Below the pieces are notes generated by a model. It saw only the letters and a program-made list of their open reading frames with translations. It searched no databases and had not been told where the DNA came from. Positions 12,828-23,966 of a stretch of DNA of 64,000 bases are shown piece after piece. Within the stretch, counting starts at the first letter, position 1. The number at the start of each line of letters is the position of its first letter. The position numbers and the translations under genes were made by a program. Origin of the DNA: Berberis thunbergii (Eukaryota; Streptophyta; Magnoliopsida; Ranunculales; Berberidaceae); the NCBI GenBank assembly GCA_003290165.1, contig QNQO01001177.1, positions 124,001 to 188,000 of the forward strand. The letters run 5' to 3'.

Positions 12828-14303
12828 CTAAGCTTCCTCGGCCTTTTGTTCCACAGGAACATTCAGTATTGGCAAGGTTCCCAATATGTCATCAAGCCCC
12901 TCAAAAAACCCACTTCCTTCAGTTGCCTCTTTCTCAATGCTTTCAATCTCCACCCCATCACTCACATCCACCACAGGCTCTTCCGAATCATCTTTAAGTT
13001 CCACATTCAAATCCATGTCAACCAACTCATCGTCCGCCCTCCCTCCAATTCTGCTACTCCTCCGGGGCCTCCCCACTGCTCTCTTCGGTCTATTTGCCAT
13101 CATCTTCTTCCTCATAGTAGGCCTCACAACACCGGGCAACCCCACACCTCCAACCCCAACCCCATCAACATTCACCCCTTGTGCAACACTGCCATTTGCT
13201 TTCCTCGCTCTAGTCTCCACCGAACTCATCGGACTCTTCCCAATCTTCTTCCCCTTCTGCTCACTCCCAATGTCCCAACTCTCATCCGACTCATCCCCAT
13301 CCCCAGCTTCCTCCTCCTTGTCATTACTACTCTCCACCCTCACCTGATTCCCCCCAACCCCAAGTCCTTCAGGCAGTGAACTCGTCGCAAACATACTCGA
13401 AAACGGCGCCCAACTTGGCATACCTCCCTTCCCATTCTTCGGAATCGAAAACCCAACTGGAAAAAACGCCCAACAACAATAATAACCATCCTTCCCAGGT
13501 ACAGCTGGAGGTGGTGAAGGAATCACTGCAGCATGAAACCCCCTCCTGCAATTCTGACACTTCAACACACATTCCTCATAAACCCTAGGATACTCATACA
13601 AATGATAACAATACGGACAAGCTGTCCAAAAGGTAGTCAACCTAGACTGCTGCTGCTGCTGAACCCTCCTTCCCCTCGTCTGACTCCCACTACCTTCATT
13701 ATTACCATTCTGCCACTCAACCCCTGTCTCTGTCTCTGTCCTCTTCTTCTTCTCCCTATCCCTCGGGCTCCTCCTCACTGGTTGCTCTATTCCACCTTGT
13801 ACTCCAGCTGCCGCAGGCCGATGCGAAGAAATCGGCTGCGCAGCATGTGGTGGTGGAGGAGAAGGGCCATCCAACACAATTGGTCTAAACTTAGACCACA
13901 TACTAAGCTCATTGTCATAAAGGGTTTTCTTCTCCGGAACCGAAAGAACAGCCCACGCATCCGATACGAACTTAAACGCCGTATCGGCGAAAGGGGACTT
14001 GTTCTTGTCCGGATGAAGAATAAACGCCAAGCGCCTGTACTGACGCTTGATGTGTTCGGGGTCATTAGATCTTGGATCGAGTTGCAGAATTGCGTACCAG
14101 TCCATGTGGTTGTTGATCCTCTTCTCTGCTGCCAACAACACGTCCGCGATCATCAACACCTGGTCCACCCCGTCCCATAGTGGGTCCTTCTCTTGCGCTC
14201 GCAGCGCGAATCGCCTGCTCCCCACCAAGTCCTTCGCGTTCAGCAACTTCGTTGCGATCGCTAGCCACCTCTCCGCCTCCTCTCGAGTCGTCTTTCTCTC
14301 CAT
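12828..14303 (-). CDS. Plant J-domain (DnaJ/HSP40) protein with a C-terminal zinc-ribbon-like segment
   Basis: Intronless 491-codon gene for a type III-like J-protein, expected to stimulate the ATPase of an HSP70 partner. The start is the ATG at 14303. An in-frame TTG 9 bp upstream extends the open frame but is not a plausible eukaryotic start. The N-terminal helical segment (residues 1-66, rich in AEKR/ALRAQ-type motifs) precedes the J domain (about 67-134), whose HPD tripeptide is at 97-99. A Gln/Pro-rich linker follows, then a CPYC...CQNC pair (Cys 229, 232, 249, 252), the zinc-ribbon-like element common in this plant family. The C-terminal part has acidic stretches, an AT-hook-like GRPRR at about 411-415 and an acidic tail, suggesting nuclear location (inference). 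Length and lack of introns are usual for the family. The client is unknown. Confidence 0.92.
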   Translation of the reverse strand: MERKTTREEAERWLAIATKLLNAKDLVGSRRFALRAQEKDPLWDGVDQVLMIADVLLAAEKRINNHMDWYAILQLDPRSNDPEHIKRQYRRLAFILHPDKNKSPFADTAFKFVSDAWAVLSVPEKKTLYDNELSMWSKFRPIVLDGPSPPPPHAAQPISSHRPAAAGVQGGIEQPVRRSPRDREKKKRTETETGVEWQNGNNEGSGSQTRGRRVQQQQQSRLTTFWTACPYCYHLYEYPRVYEECVLKCQNCRRGFHAAVIPSPPPAVPGKDGYYCCWAFFPVGFSIPKNGKGGMPSWAPFSSMFATSSLPEGLGVGGNQVRVESSNDKEEEAGDGDESDESWDIGSEQKGKKIGKSPMSSVETRARKANGSVAQGVNVDGVGVGGVGLPGVVRPTMRKKMMANRPKRAVGRPRRSSRIGGRADDELVDMDLNVELKDDSEEPVVDVSDGVEIESIEKEATEGSGFFEGLDDILGTLPILNVPVEQKAEEA

Positions 14304-14769
14304 TTCGCTCAACTCCTCTGTTTCTCGATCTCTTTCGTTCTGAATTTGATGGTGGAGATAATGAGGTGTGATTTTCTGTGGACGATTATGGGCTTGAGTA
14401 TTGAGGAAATGACGGGATTTTGTAGTTGTGAAAAGTTAAGGAAGTAAGGGTGGTTTTAGTCATTTGGATTAAAGGCTTTCTCACCTGAATCTTTCGCCCA
14501 CGTTTTGGTCTGAAAATGCTCTGGACTACCAAGTGTAAGATGGTGGAAAAGGTGAGGTAGATTCACATGATAAACCTCGAGATCTCAAACGGCACTTGTG
14601 GATTATTATTGCAAATGAAAATTTCATTTTATACGAAATTTATAGAAAATCCGAAAAGTTCCCTCAAAAGTTTTATCTCCCAATTTACTTATTTATTTTT
14701 AATTTCATATATTGGGACTTAATGGACGACTCCTTAATCACAACCAATGACTGGTGATGTAGTTTTTTT
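14304..14769. other. 5' flank of the J-protein gene
   Basis: Contains the likely 5'UTR and promoter of the minus-strand J-protein gene (about 14304-14450) and then AT-rich sequence up to the retrotransposon relic. No other gene or clear TATA box was identified. Confidence 0.4.
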
Positions 14770-15428
14770 TCCGCCTTCTGCTTTGACATAATTCCGCTGA
14801 CCAGCATAAGTAATGCACATGAGCTACAAACCATCGTGGGGTGGCCGATGGCACTCCGATGTTAAAGTCAGACAGGGCTCTGAGGAAGATGTAATGTTGT
14901 AACATGGAATTTGTAATGTACCTTAGTTTACCAACCTCATGTCTTATTTATAGTGTAAGGAGTTCTGGTTCTACCAAGCAATCGTAGGTGTAGTTTAGGA
15001 AGGAGATCTTCGTGGAGATCCCTCCCTAATTAGGAGTCGTGTTGTAGGAAGGAAGTTCCTTGTTAGCTCCTTGCTCCTAGATACGCGAGAGACAGCTCAC
15101 AATCTAAAAGCATTCCGTAGAAGGGAGTTTCCCTATGTAGAAGATAGTATGGTGTTTGCTTCCTAGTTAGGAAAGCAGTTGTAGTTGCCCATCTGAAGCC
15201 GATCCCTGATATACTTGCCTGAAGAGGGCTTACGGGTATTGAGGATAATTGTGAGACATGTGGGGCTAGCATGCTGTGAGAGTTCGGGTCCGCCTGGCAG
15301 ACCACAATTGAGCGTGCTTAGAACTGCTTGGGTCAGATCAGTGTTGGGCTGACACTTGAAGTCGTAATTCCTCGAGATTATCATGACACATGTACGACTC
15401 CGGGTGTGACCATTTTTATGTATCATCA
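14770..15428 (-). repeat. LTR remnant of a Tat-like gypsy element
   Basis: The segment from about 14841 (GTGGCCGATGGCACTCCGAT) resembles the LTRs at 23127 and 36169. It ends in TATCATCA at 15428, followed by GCTACTCCCCTCGAGTTAGTGGG. That is the same LTR end and polypurine tract (minus strand) as in the 23.1-36.7 kb element. The left boundary is not resolved. The sequence has diverged too far to be the same family copy. Confidence 0.6.
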
Positions 15429-16660
15429 GCTACTCCCCTCGAGTTAGTGGGTCGTCACATCAGTTTGCTAAGTTATTTCTTGAAGGGATGCGTCGCTCAT
15501 GATAATTAAGTCAGAATCGTTGTTTGAGCCACGCATTGCGTTAATTGAATGTGCGTTGGTTCAACGAAAAATAGGCGGGAAGCCAACCTCTATTTAAGTC
15601 ATCCGCTGTGTAGAGTCTGGTTCTTTTTATTTTTCCTTGCTTTCAAAGCTACCGCTCTTATTAGAAAAGATTGTTTATCTTCCTCATGGGTCAAGAAAAC
15701 CTTATTGATGACGCTGTCTTGGGCGACGGCCTGGAGTTTTTGAAGACAGGTTGTTGTCTGAACCTGGTCTTACCGAAATTTGTACAAAGTTTGGGGTTCC
15801 TGAGGATCTGCCGTTGTATCTCTTGACGAGCGACCAAACGCCGATGTCACCTCCAGCAGGTTTGATCTGTTTGCACAACGGGATGCTTCAAACTGGAGTG
15901 CGTTTTCCGGTTCTGAATGTAATCTAGGAGTTCTTGGACTTCTTAGGGATTCCCCCGACTTAGTTGGGACCCAATGGATATAGGATCATCCTCATGATTC
16001 TGCTCATAGCTAGTGTTAGTGTGACTCTGCAGGTGATTCAGTTGCTGACCTCTCCTCAACTAAACAAGAATGTTGTTTGTAAGATAAAGTCGTTGAATTG
16101 CTTCGTTAAGTTGCCTGATGATTTCAAGTTCTGGCAAAAGTATTGTTTCTTGGTCCCTGCAGAGTTGAAGTATTTTCAATGCAAAGGTCGTCCGCTCGAG
16201 TAACAGTTCATGCCGCCGCTCGAGTAACAGTTCATGCCGCTTTGTAAGTTCATCTTTTTTCTTGTGACTTTTTGATGTGCTTGATAGCGAACCGATTAAC
16301 CATCGCTTGCATTTTTTATGAAGGAAGGCTTCACACTACTCCTTTTACCTTAGAGGAGCAAAACGCCATAGACAAGTTTCGCGTCCTGCCGAAAACAAAG
16401 GCGGTTGATGTCATAAGAGTTTCCAACTTCATCCGTAGTGGGTTGTGGGACAACTTGCACGTCGCCCCCACTCTGTATCGAGAGTCGCGCATTAAGTTGG
16501 AAGATGGTGCCCTTTCTAGGAAGAGAAAGGCTACTGAAGCCAAAGCTTTTGTTCTGTCTGATGCGAATGAGCCGTCTGAGACTCTCGCCTCCTTCGTGAG
16601 GAAGAGATCTCGCATTATAACTGGGTCATCTTCGAGAGTGAAATCAGAGAGTTAGTGACA
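15429..16660 (+). pseudogene. Relic of a Tat-type antisense extra ORF
   Basis: Broken plus-strand coding relic next to the LTR remnant, lying antisense to the element as inferred from the LTR and PPT. Conceptual translation with stops shows blocks parallel to the antisense ORF at 23967-26640. Examples are an xGIPPxxLGPN motif near 15943-15978 and DDFKFWQKYC near 16117-16146; the other copy has IGIPPAQLGPN and [10 protein letters not shown]. An open stretch at 16272-16655 ends in a basic, Ser-rich tail. Stops and frame changes make it a pseudogene. The remainder of the element is missing to the right. Confidence 0.6.
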
Positions 16661-16727
16661 ACTTCACTTGGTAAATTTTCACTAAACAAGATTGAAAATT
16701 GAAGTCAAAATGATAGATTAGTCTCAC

Positions 16728-16867
16728 CTGACGCTAGAGAGAGATGGTTTTATCGGAAAGAAGCCTAGAAAGAACAGAGAGAGGTCGGTGATTTGCAAAA
16801 TCACTGCTGCTATTGTCCATAAAGTGAATTTGGTGCATGTTAGAGACGAATACGAAGACGAAGGCAT
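16728..16867 (-). pseudogene. Orphan first exon resembling GPI ethanolamine phosphate transferase 2 (PIGG/GPI7)
   Basis: On the minus strand an ATG at 16867 opens 46 codons plus 2 nt and ends in CAG|GTGAGAC, a good donor, at 16728. The peptide contains LTCTKFTLWTIAAVI, a Leu/Phe-rich membrane segment, and GFFPIKPSLSSV. This matches my recall of the N-terminal signal-anchor of plant PIGG-type enzymes, which add ethanolamine phosphate to the second mannose of GPI anchors. No further exons of that gene are visible downstream on the minus strand. The next sequence is the Tat relic and then the J-protein gene. A pyrimidine-rich leader lies upstream (16868-17030). It is therefore a truncated or captured gene fragment. 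A homology search would decide the family. Confidence 0.6.
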
Positions 16868-18378
16868 GGTTGGAGCGACAAATGGTTGAAACCCTAACCC
16901 TACGTGTCGTTATTTCGTTAATGGATTAGGGAAGCTAAGCTGAGTGTGAATGCGGATTATGAGGATCAAGAAATGGAGATCAAGAGAGCAGAGAGAGTAA
17001 GCTGAAATTTGCTTACTGTTAGTTCCGTCAAATTGAGTTATCGGGTTTTTTGCGCTCCAATATCTTGACTATATAATGATTCTTCCAAAATGAACTTCTA
17101 ACTCAAAAATGTTTTGACCGTTTAGCCCCCATCTATTCTTAACAATTATATGTAAAACATGGTACCAATGTTTCAATAAATAAAAATACTATATATATTC
17201 CATATATATGGAGTGCCAACGGAGGTGTTTAGTATTTTTTTTCGCCCTCCCAAATTCAGTTTATTTAGAATCAAACTCAGTCTCTTTAAATATTTTTAAT
17301 TGTACTTAAGTCTTTAACATAATTTATTTGAATATTTGCGCAAGTAGAGCGCGTCCACCCCTAATGTTTGGTTAAATGCCGGATACCAAAAACTACAGTG
17401 TGGCTTCTATAAATCAATAAGATCCGTTGCACAACACAATAATCTATTAATCAACGAAGGTTTTATAATTTTTAGAATATATACTTCAAAATAATTATAT
17501 CACTACTTTTAGGTTTAGAAAGTTTTCATTATGCTAATAGTCTTATATATTTATTATTTTTAATTACCAATTAGCGAGTGGGCAAACGAGTCCAAGAATC
17601 GCGATTCCAAATCGAACCGGACCGTTTTGTTCCAAACGGTTCAATTCTTATTATATAAAATAATAAACCGTCAGGATCCATTGTAGAACGGTTCGAGTCA
17701 ACTTCCAATTATTTGAATTAAAATGGTTTGATTTCAACCCTTTTATTTTTACAAAACATTATTAGCACCTGTCTAATTTTACTTGAACCCAAAAACTCCA
17801 AAGCCCAAAGGCCCAAACCTTTTTTTTTCTTGTAGGTTAAAACCACTCCCAATCCAGGCCCAATGAATGATGGGAATGATGGGTTGGCTATCAAACATAA
17901 CCCATTTGTCATAAGACAACGGTTACTCCTCACCATTTTCCTCTTTCTCACACCATTATACTCTATCAACACCACTTATTTTCTTTCTCACACCATCATA
18001 TTTTCCTGCACCACCTATATAAACAAAAAATAAACATTTTCCCATTCAAATCGAAACTCCATTCCACCCTCCCCCATTCGAATCTCTTCCCTCTCCCACA
18101 TTCAAATATTTCCCCGCATTCAAATCTCTTGCAAAATTGAAACCAATCTCTTCCCTCTCCCTCAAAATTGAAACCTTTAAAAATCAAACCCCAAATCGCA
18201 GCCTTCCCATTTTCAGAAATCACAAAAAAAATATTGTTCGTCTGACTCACATTGATCTGGGGGGAACAGTAAAAAAACATTTGTTGAAATTTCTTGTTCG
18301 CCCGGAACTCTGCAAGTTTTTGCAAAAACCTCACATTGTTCCAGGCGAAGAGGGAATTTTAGCAAAATTTTTCGAATA
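16868..18378. other. Intergenic, no gene seen
   Basis: AT-rich sequence with the leader of the orphan exon at the left. At about 18015 a TATATAAAC motif precedes a long pyrimidine-rich stretch (18040-18180) and then the tandem array. This is promoter-like but has no coding gene behind it. Confidence 0.4.
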
Positions 18379-19105
18379 GATTTGCACTACTTTAGTAAAA
18401 TGATCATAACTTGCTCATTTCAGAACATTTTAAGTGATTCAAGTTGTGTTTATTAGATAAATCAGAGTATTACAATTCTTGTATTTTAATCAACTTGTAA
18501 ATCGATATCAATCGAGCACATAAGTTGGCCGAAAATCAAGAATACTATCCCATTTTTATTGCGAGACGGATTTGCGCGACTTTAGTAAAATGACCATAAC
18601 TTACTCAATTCAATAGATTTTAAAATGATTCAAGTTGTGTTTATTAGATAACTCAGAGTACTACAATATTTGAGTTTTGATCAACTTGAGAATCGATCTT
18701 GATCGAGTATATAAGTTGGCCGAAAGTCAGGAATACTATTCCATTTTCATTGCGCGACTTTCGTAAAATGACCATAAATTATTAATTTCAAAACATTTTC
18801 AAGTGATTGAATTTTTTTTTATTAGATAACTCAAATTAATACAATTTTTATGTTTGGATGAGCTTGAGAATCGATACTGATTGAGCATAGAAGTTGGCCA
18901 AAAGTCAGGGACAATATCTCGTTTCTATTACAAGACAGATTTGCGCGACTTAAGTAAAATGATCATTACTTGCTCATTTCAAAATATTTTCAAGTGATTA
19001 AAGTTATGTTTATTAGATAACTAATAGTACTACAACTTTCGTGTTTTGATGAGCTTGAAAATCGATCTCAATTGAGGGTTTAAATTGGTCAAAAGTTACC
19101 ATATT
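18379..19105. repeat. Four-copy tandem array, ~190 bp unit
   Basis: Copies begin at about 18379, 18569, 18751 and 18938. They share GATTTGCGCGACTTTAGTAA, ATAACTTGCTCATTTCA, GTGTTTATTAGATAACTCA and a block with GAATCGAT. Copy 3 lacks the first few bases. Units have diverged but align end to end. There is no ORF through the array. The unit length is in the nucleosome/satellite range. Confidence 0.85.
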
Positions 19106-19616
19106 TTGCATGTTTTCGTTTTGAGTTTGGGTTTCTCTGTTAAGTTATGCATATTTTTTGGTAGCGTGAGCAAGTAATAAAAAAAAACTCAATGGCGGTG
19201 TCAGAAAGAAGAAATGGTGATGTGGAGTAGTCATTGCATGTTCATAACTTAGAGATTGAGAGATCAATTGGTCGATCAACTTTATATGAGAAAATAAAAT
19301 TTTAAACAACATATTATATTTTTCAAAGCATAATCTCAATAACAAGAGACGCTTTTTTTTTCCTTTATTTCAAAATGGCTTAACTTTCATTGGACTTAGA
19401 CATACATAATAAAAGAACTTGAAATAAAGAAGGTAGTTCTATGTCTTTAACATAATGTTCATTAATTTATTTATTTATTAAATCATGTTTCAAAACCTTC
19501 TCCTTTAACATGAAATTGCAGACGTCATGTTTGTATGCTCTTGTAAGGGTGCATATTGAAAATTTTATTTTAATTCAGGAAATTCGAAAAGAAATGGTAT
19601 TGGAAATGTTGCACCA
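19106..19616. other. AT-rich spacer, nothing recognised
   Basis: No gene or element boundary was identified between the tandem array and the TRIM element. Confidence 0.4.
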
Positions 19617-20085
19617 CATCCCCCTTCCACACTCAAGCGATGTGAGATTATCTACCTCCTTTTTAGCTTGCCACCCTCTAGGGCCTGGGCCTATTAGGCT
19701 CCAACCCTCACCCTCTTTCTTAGGTCCGCCCACACAAGGGTCTCCACAGTCTACTCCCATTGGGGCCCAATGCCCACATTGGCACATTGGTCCAATGTCC
19801 ACGTCGGCACACTTTCGGCTGGGTCATGCTCTGATACCATTCTGTAACAACCCGATCCGCACAGTATGATATTGTTTGCTCTTGGTCCAACCGACCCGCG
19901 CGGCTTTAAAAGGCCTCATACTATGGGGATCCAACCTCGCACATATATAACACATCCCCCTTCCACACCCAGGTGATGTGGAACTATCTCCCCCATTTGT
20001 AGCTTGCCAACCCTCTTGGGCCTGAGCCTATTGGACTCCAACCCTCACCTTCCCCCTCAGGTCCGCCCACACAAGGGTTTCCACA
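19617..20085 (-). mobile_element. TRIM retroelement, minus strand, 3' LTR truncated
   Basis: Direct repeats 19617-19748 and 19952-20085 (ACATCCCCCTTCCACAC ... CACACAAGGG) are the shared part of two LTRs. On the minus strand the complete LTR runs from 20085 (TGTGGAAACC) to 19843 (GTTACA), about 243 bp. Immediately inside is GAATGGTATCAGAGC, an initiator-tRNA-Met type primer-binding site (TGGTATCAGAGC = 19839-19828). The internal part is only 94 bp (19749-19842). The second LTR starts with TGTGGAGACC at 19748 and is cut after 132 bp. No coding capacity. Confidence 0.75.
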
Positions 20086-23000
20086 CTGTACATGCTTTCA
20101 TTGTCATATATCAAGGGATATCTTGTTAATCCTAACTTTTTTAAGTGAAATTTTTGTTGATTGCCAATGGGAAATAAAAATTAAGTGTCAAATAAATAAG
20201 TTAACTTGAAACACTGTGTGTTGCATCAAAACAAATTTGTTACTTATATATATTTTAGACTTGTATCTCCTTTTTTTATGCGATGGAAAACAAACTTGTA
20301 TTTTAGTTCTCCATGAAGAGACCTTGAGCCACATAATTTGAGCAACGAAATAGTTGGGGAAGTCTAAAAGTTCTGAATTGTTTTCTTTAATTTAGTGTTA
20401 ATGAGGAAGTAAAATAAAAAGAAAATCAAGGGAGCAAAAATAAGAAAGTTTGTTAAGTGGTGGGTTAATTACTTGTTTTAATGATACCTTTTTTACTTTA
20501 ATCTAAGGGTGGTGATGAAGAGTTCACGACCCATATCACGAGTTCTAGCTTGTGATATAGCTTGAACTAATTGATATAAGATGCTAATTTAACATGGTAC
20601 GTACATAAACTTTAGTTATGAGAATACTCGAATTTCTACATCGCCCTCTCACAATGCAAAACAAGTTTTCAGATCAAATAAGGTAATGAAACACGTGTCC
20701 GACCATAGGCATGTGTGGGAGGCTCGACTGCACATTTCAAACATTTTATATATTAAAAAATGATCTATGCTTAACAAAAATTCAAATGTTTTTGCTCCAA
20801 TGGTCATCATCCTTAAATTTTTTTAGAAGGTCATAGATTCTAGTTGCTCCATATGATATATTTTTTATTTTATTTATTTATTTATTTTGAGAAAACCATA
20901 GTTCAAGTTACTCGCTAATATAAGACGATACAATATTTTTTAAACACGTATGTATATTTAGTTTCCCTTATATGTAAAAAAAGGCTTCAAATTCAAATTG
21001 GCTCAAACTCAATTAGTTTTAATAAACACATTATACATTAAAATATTTATTTGTGTTTTTTTACGTGGAAATGACGTCTCCAAATCCAAAGTGCCCCAAA
21101 ATTGAGTTTCTTACAGTAAACACATATATTCAAGTAAACACATATATTCAATAAATAAAATATGTAGTTTTCAGCGTGAAATGACACAATTATGGCCTCT
21201 AAACTCTAAGGACATGCCCTAGATGGTGTAAAGCCTCATGTAAGGGTTGGATCTACAAGTTTTCCGAAGTAAAGGTTTTTCTTAGATGTTTATTCTCACC
21301 GTTTCAAATCATAACCACAAACACATGCCATAAATACTACTACCACATATAGGACAATCACCGTCGCCACCACAGCTACTACAAACCACCCTACCAGTAC
21401 AGTGCCACGACCACCCTAGCACAACCACCACAACCACCACCATACCACAACCAATGCCACCACGACTATTATTACTACCAGCTTGATAACCACTGCCACT
21501 ATTAAAACCCTACGTTACAATAGCATAACTTCAATTATACAACCACAACATTACCGATACCATCATGGCATGACCACTGCTGATATTACCAATGGCATCG
21601 CTACCACATTGACAACTTCCACCATACTTACCACCCCAATCCCCACTAATTCATTATCGCCCTCCTATCACCACCACAACAACAATAATAACACGCAATC
21701 ACCAACATGGCCAGCAATTCAAGAGCACTACAACCACCACCATACTATATCTATTGCAATAAATGCATTGTTGCAAACACCTTCACCTGTGCCACCACCA
21801 CCATACTACAACAATTGCCATCACCACCACCAAAATCATTGTTGTTATCATCATTTTAACTATAAAACTAACCGCACCATCTCCATATTGCCACAACCAT
21901 CAACTGAAGTTCCCTCATGCAATACAATATTTGATCATTGAATATTCTTTTTCAGAAAACAATCAGACAACATAAAATGTTTTAGAAAAAATATTTCAGC
22001 TTTATTTTTTCTTTGGAATTGTTTGTCAACCAAACAAAGCCTTAATGATTTGTGAAGAAAAAGATAAATGGAGATCGACTACCTCAATGGTATGGGTGCA
22101 AATTTTGTATCCATAAGAAATTTCCTTTTGGGTTAAAACCAACCATATGTATTTTGGCCTTTCTTTTGGTTATACATTCCTAACGAATTATATTTGCATA
22201 GGCATTTGGACGCAGTGGTTGAAATAATTTATCTGGCTACATTTTCTGATACTCCACTCATTTCATAAAGTATTCAACTTGGTTTAACGACGGATACCCA
22301 ATATTCATGAGATCTTTTCCCCGAACTCATATGTGTTTCTGTAGGTCTTACTGCAATTGGTTTGTCTAGAAATACACGTACTCAAAAATTTTCTCCTTGA
22401 AACGCACATCGCATCATCAAAATCCAACGGATGCTTTCTTTTATTTTTGAGTGACACGTCGAATCTCTACATAGTGTCCAACAAATAATTTGATACATAC
22501 TTGAAAAAAATAAATTAAAATCACAATCTTTAACATCAATGCTCTCTTCCTGCTTATTTGTTGTCTACCGGTTTATTAATGGGTTGTATTTAAGTTTGGC
22601 CTATGATCAATCAATCCAAATTTGACCCAACTCATTGACGAGGTGTTATGATCCTAGTTAAGTAACTAGCTTTCTGCTTCTTAACAACTTTTTTTATGAG
22701 TGTTGATTGGTTTGTTAATATTGATTGGTGATTTACAACAACCAAAAGGAATGTGGCTAGCATATCGCCCATGTCGAGAAAGTGGGCTAACGAGAACATC
22801 GACTTTAGAAGCTTGGTATAATGTTATGATCGGTAAATGATTGATTTTCCTCTCCTTGAAAACTCATTTTTTAGGAATGTTGTTTATCTAAGCTATAAAT
22901 TTCTTTAACACGCGGGAAGTTAAAAAATTGTGTTAGAAAATTTGGAAAGAAAAGAAAAACTTCAACCATATATGGTGTAAAGTGCAGATTTCCTATAAAT

Positions 23001-23126
23001 TACTTTATGTTGAAGCCAGCCGTATATTACTTTTTTTGGACAATGGTAGTTAACCATAAAAAAAATATACGCTTTACATTCTTGTGGAGTATTGAAACCC
23101 TACGTACCCATGTGGAAAAAGAGTAT
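20086..23126. other. Intergenic, no gene seen
   Basis: AT-rich DNA with the CAC-rich tract described separately. At about 22025-22044 CAACCAAACAAAGCCTTAA looks like one end of a Harbinger-type MITE, but the other end was not found. Confidence 0.4.
21330..21860. repeat. CAC/ACC-rich low-complexity tract
   Basis: Long imperfect (CCA)n-like tract. It yields His/Thr/Pro-rich open frames in several registers, none with gene-like composition. Confidence 0.8.
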
Positions 23127-23615
23127 TGATGTGTCCAAATCTGTTATCCTTGAAATCTAACCTGCAAAATATGGTTAGATTGCCAAAGACTACCTAGTTG
23201 GTGGTCGAAGGCACTCCGATGCTTAAATCAGTAAACTGGGGAAAAAGATGAACTTGGACAGAGTATAATTCCAAGGCTTTTTGTACCTCCCTCGTATATT
23301 CTCTCATTTACCTTATATGATAGGAGTAATTAACTTTTTACATGATTTAAGCATGCATCACGCAATGAAGGGGGTGTTTTTATAACGGTTCCTTCATTGA
23401 GATATGCCATTGGGGTAGAGATTCCTGCCATGACTTGTCTATTTCTTAACGTCTTTGTTATCTAGGAAAATATTTGTTTGGGCTTGATGTCTTGGCCTTT
23501 GACCAGTGTCATGGTCCATCACAATGCCTATTTGGGCTTTAGTGATCGAACCTAACGAGGGATGATTTGTGCCATGTATTCGGCCATGATCGAATGGTTG
23601 TTTGATGTATCATAA
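23127..23615 (-). repeat. 3' LTR of the Tat-like element
   Basis: Begins TGATGTGTCCAAATCTGTTA and ends TATCATAA on the plus strand. It aligns along its length with 36169-36663. Confidence 0.9.
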
Positions 23616-23630
23616 GCTACTCCCTCCAGT
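23616..23630 (-). promoter_or_regulatory. Polypurine tract
   Basis: On the minus strand ACTGGAGGGAGTAGC abuts the 3'LTR, the position expected for plus-strand priming. Confidence 0.7.
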
Positions 23631-23966
23631 TAGTGGGATCGCTTGCATGGCCACTAATTGTGCGGCGGTAGGTTATCGTGGTTCATTATCATTACTTTAC
23701 GCAACATTCAATGTCGTTAACAGTCGTCGACTCAATGACCACGAATTAACCAATACTCCACTACGCTACCAATCAGCTCGTTTTACCGTGATTTTAGGGT
23801 TGCATCCAGCTATCATTTCCTGCACGATTTCCCATTGGTTGTCTTTTTTCTATCTAATCTTATATTATAGCGTTACAGAGGTGTGTTATCTTTTTTACGC
23901 CTTTTTCATTTGTAGAGCTTGTTTGTTCATTTTCTTTTTTCTTTCTGAGTTAACAAAATTTTAACC

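Noticed and set aside
12846..14371. Several long frames opposite or overlapping the J-protein gene
   Set aside because: They are shadows of a GC-richer real coding region in other frames. Composition is not protein-like and no domain is recognisable.
15063..15426. Minus-strand frames in the LTR remnant
   Set aside because: They lie within non-coding LTR sequence and show no known domain.
21483..21975. 152- and 70-codon His/Thr-rich frames
   Set aside because: Produced by the CAC/ACC low-complexity tract in several registers at once.
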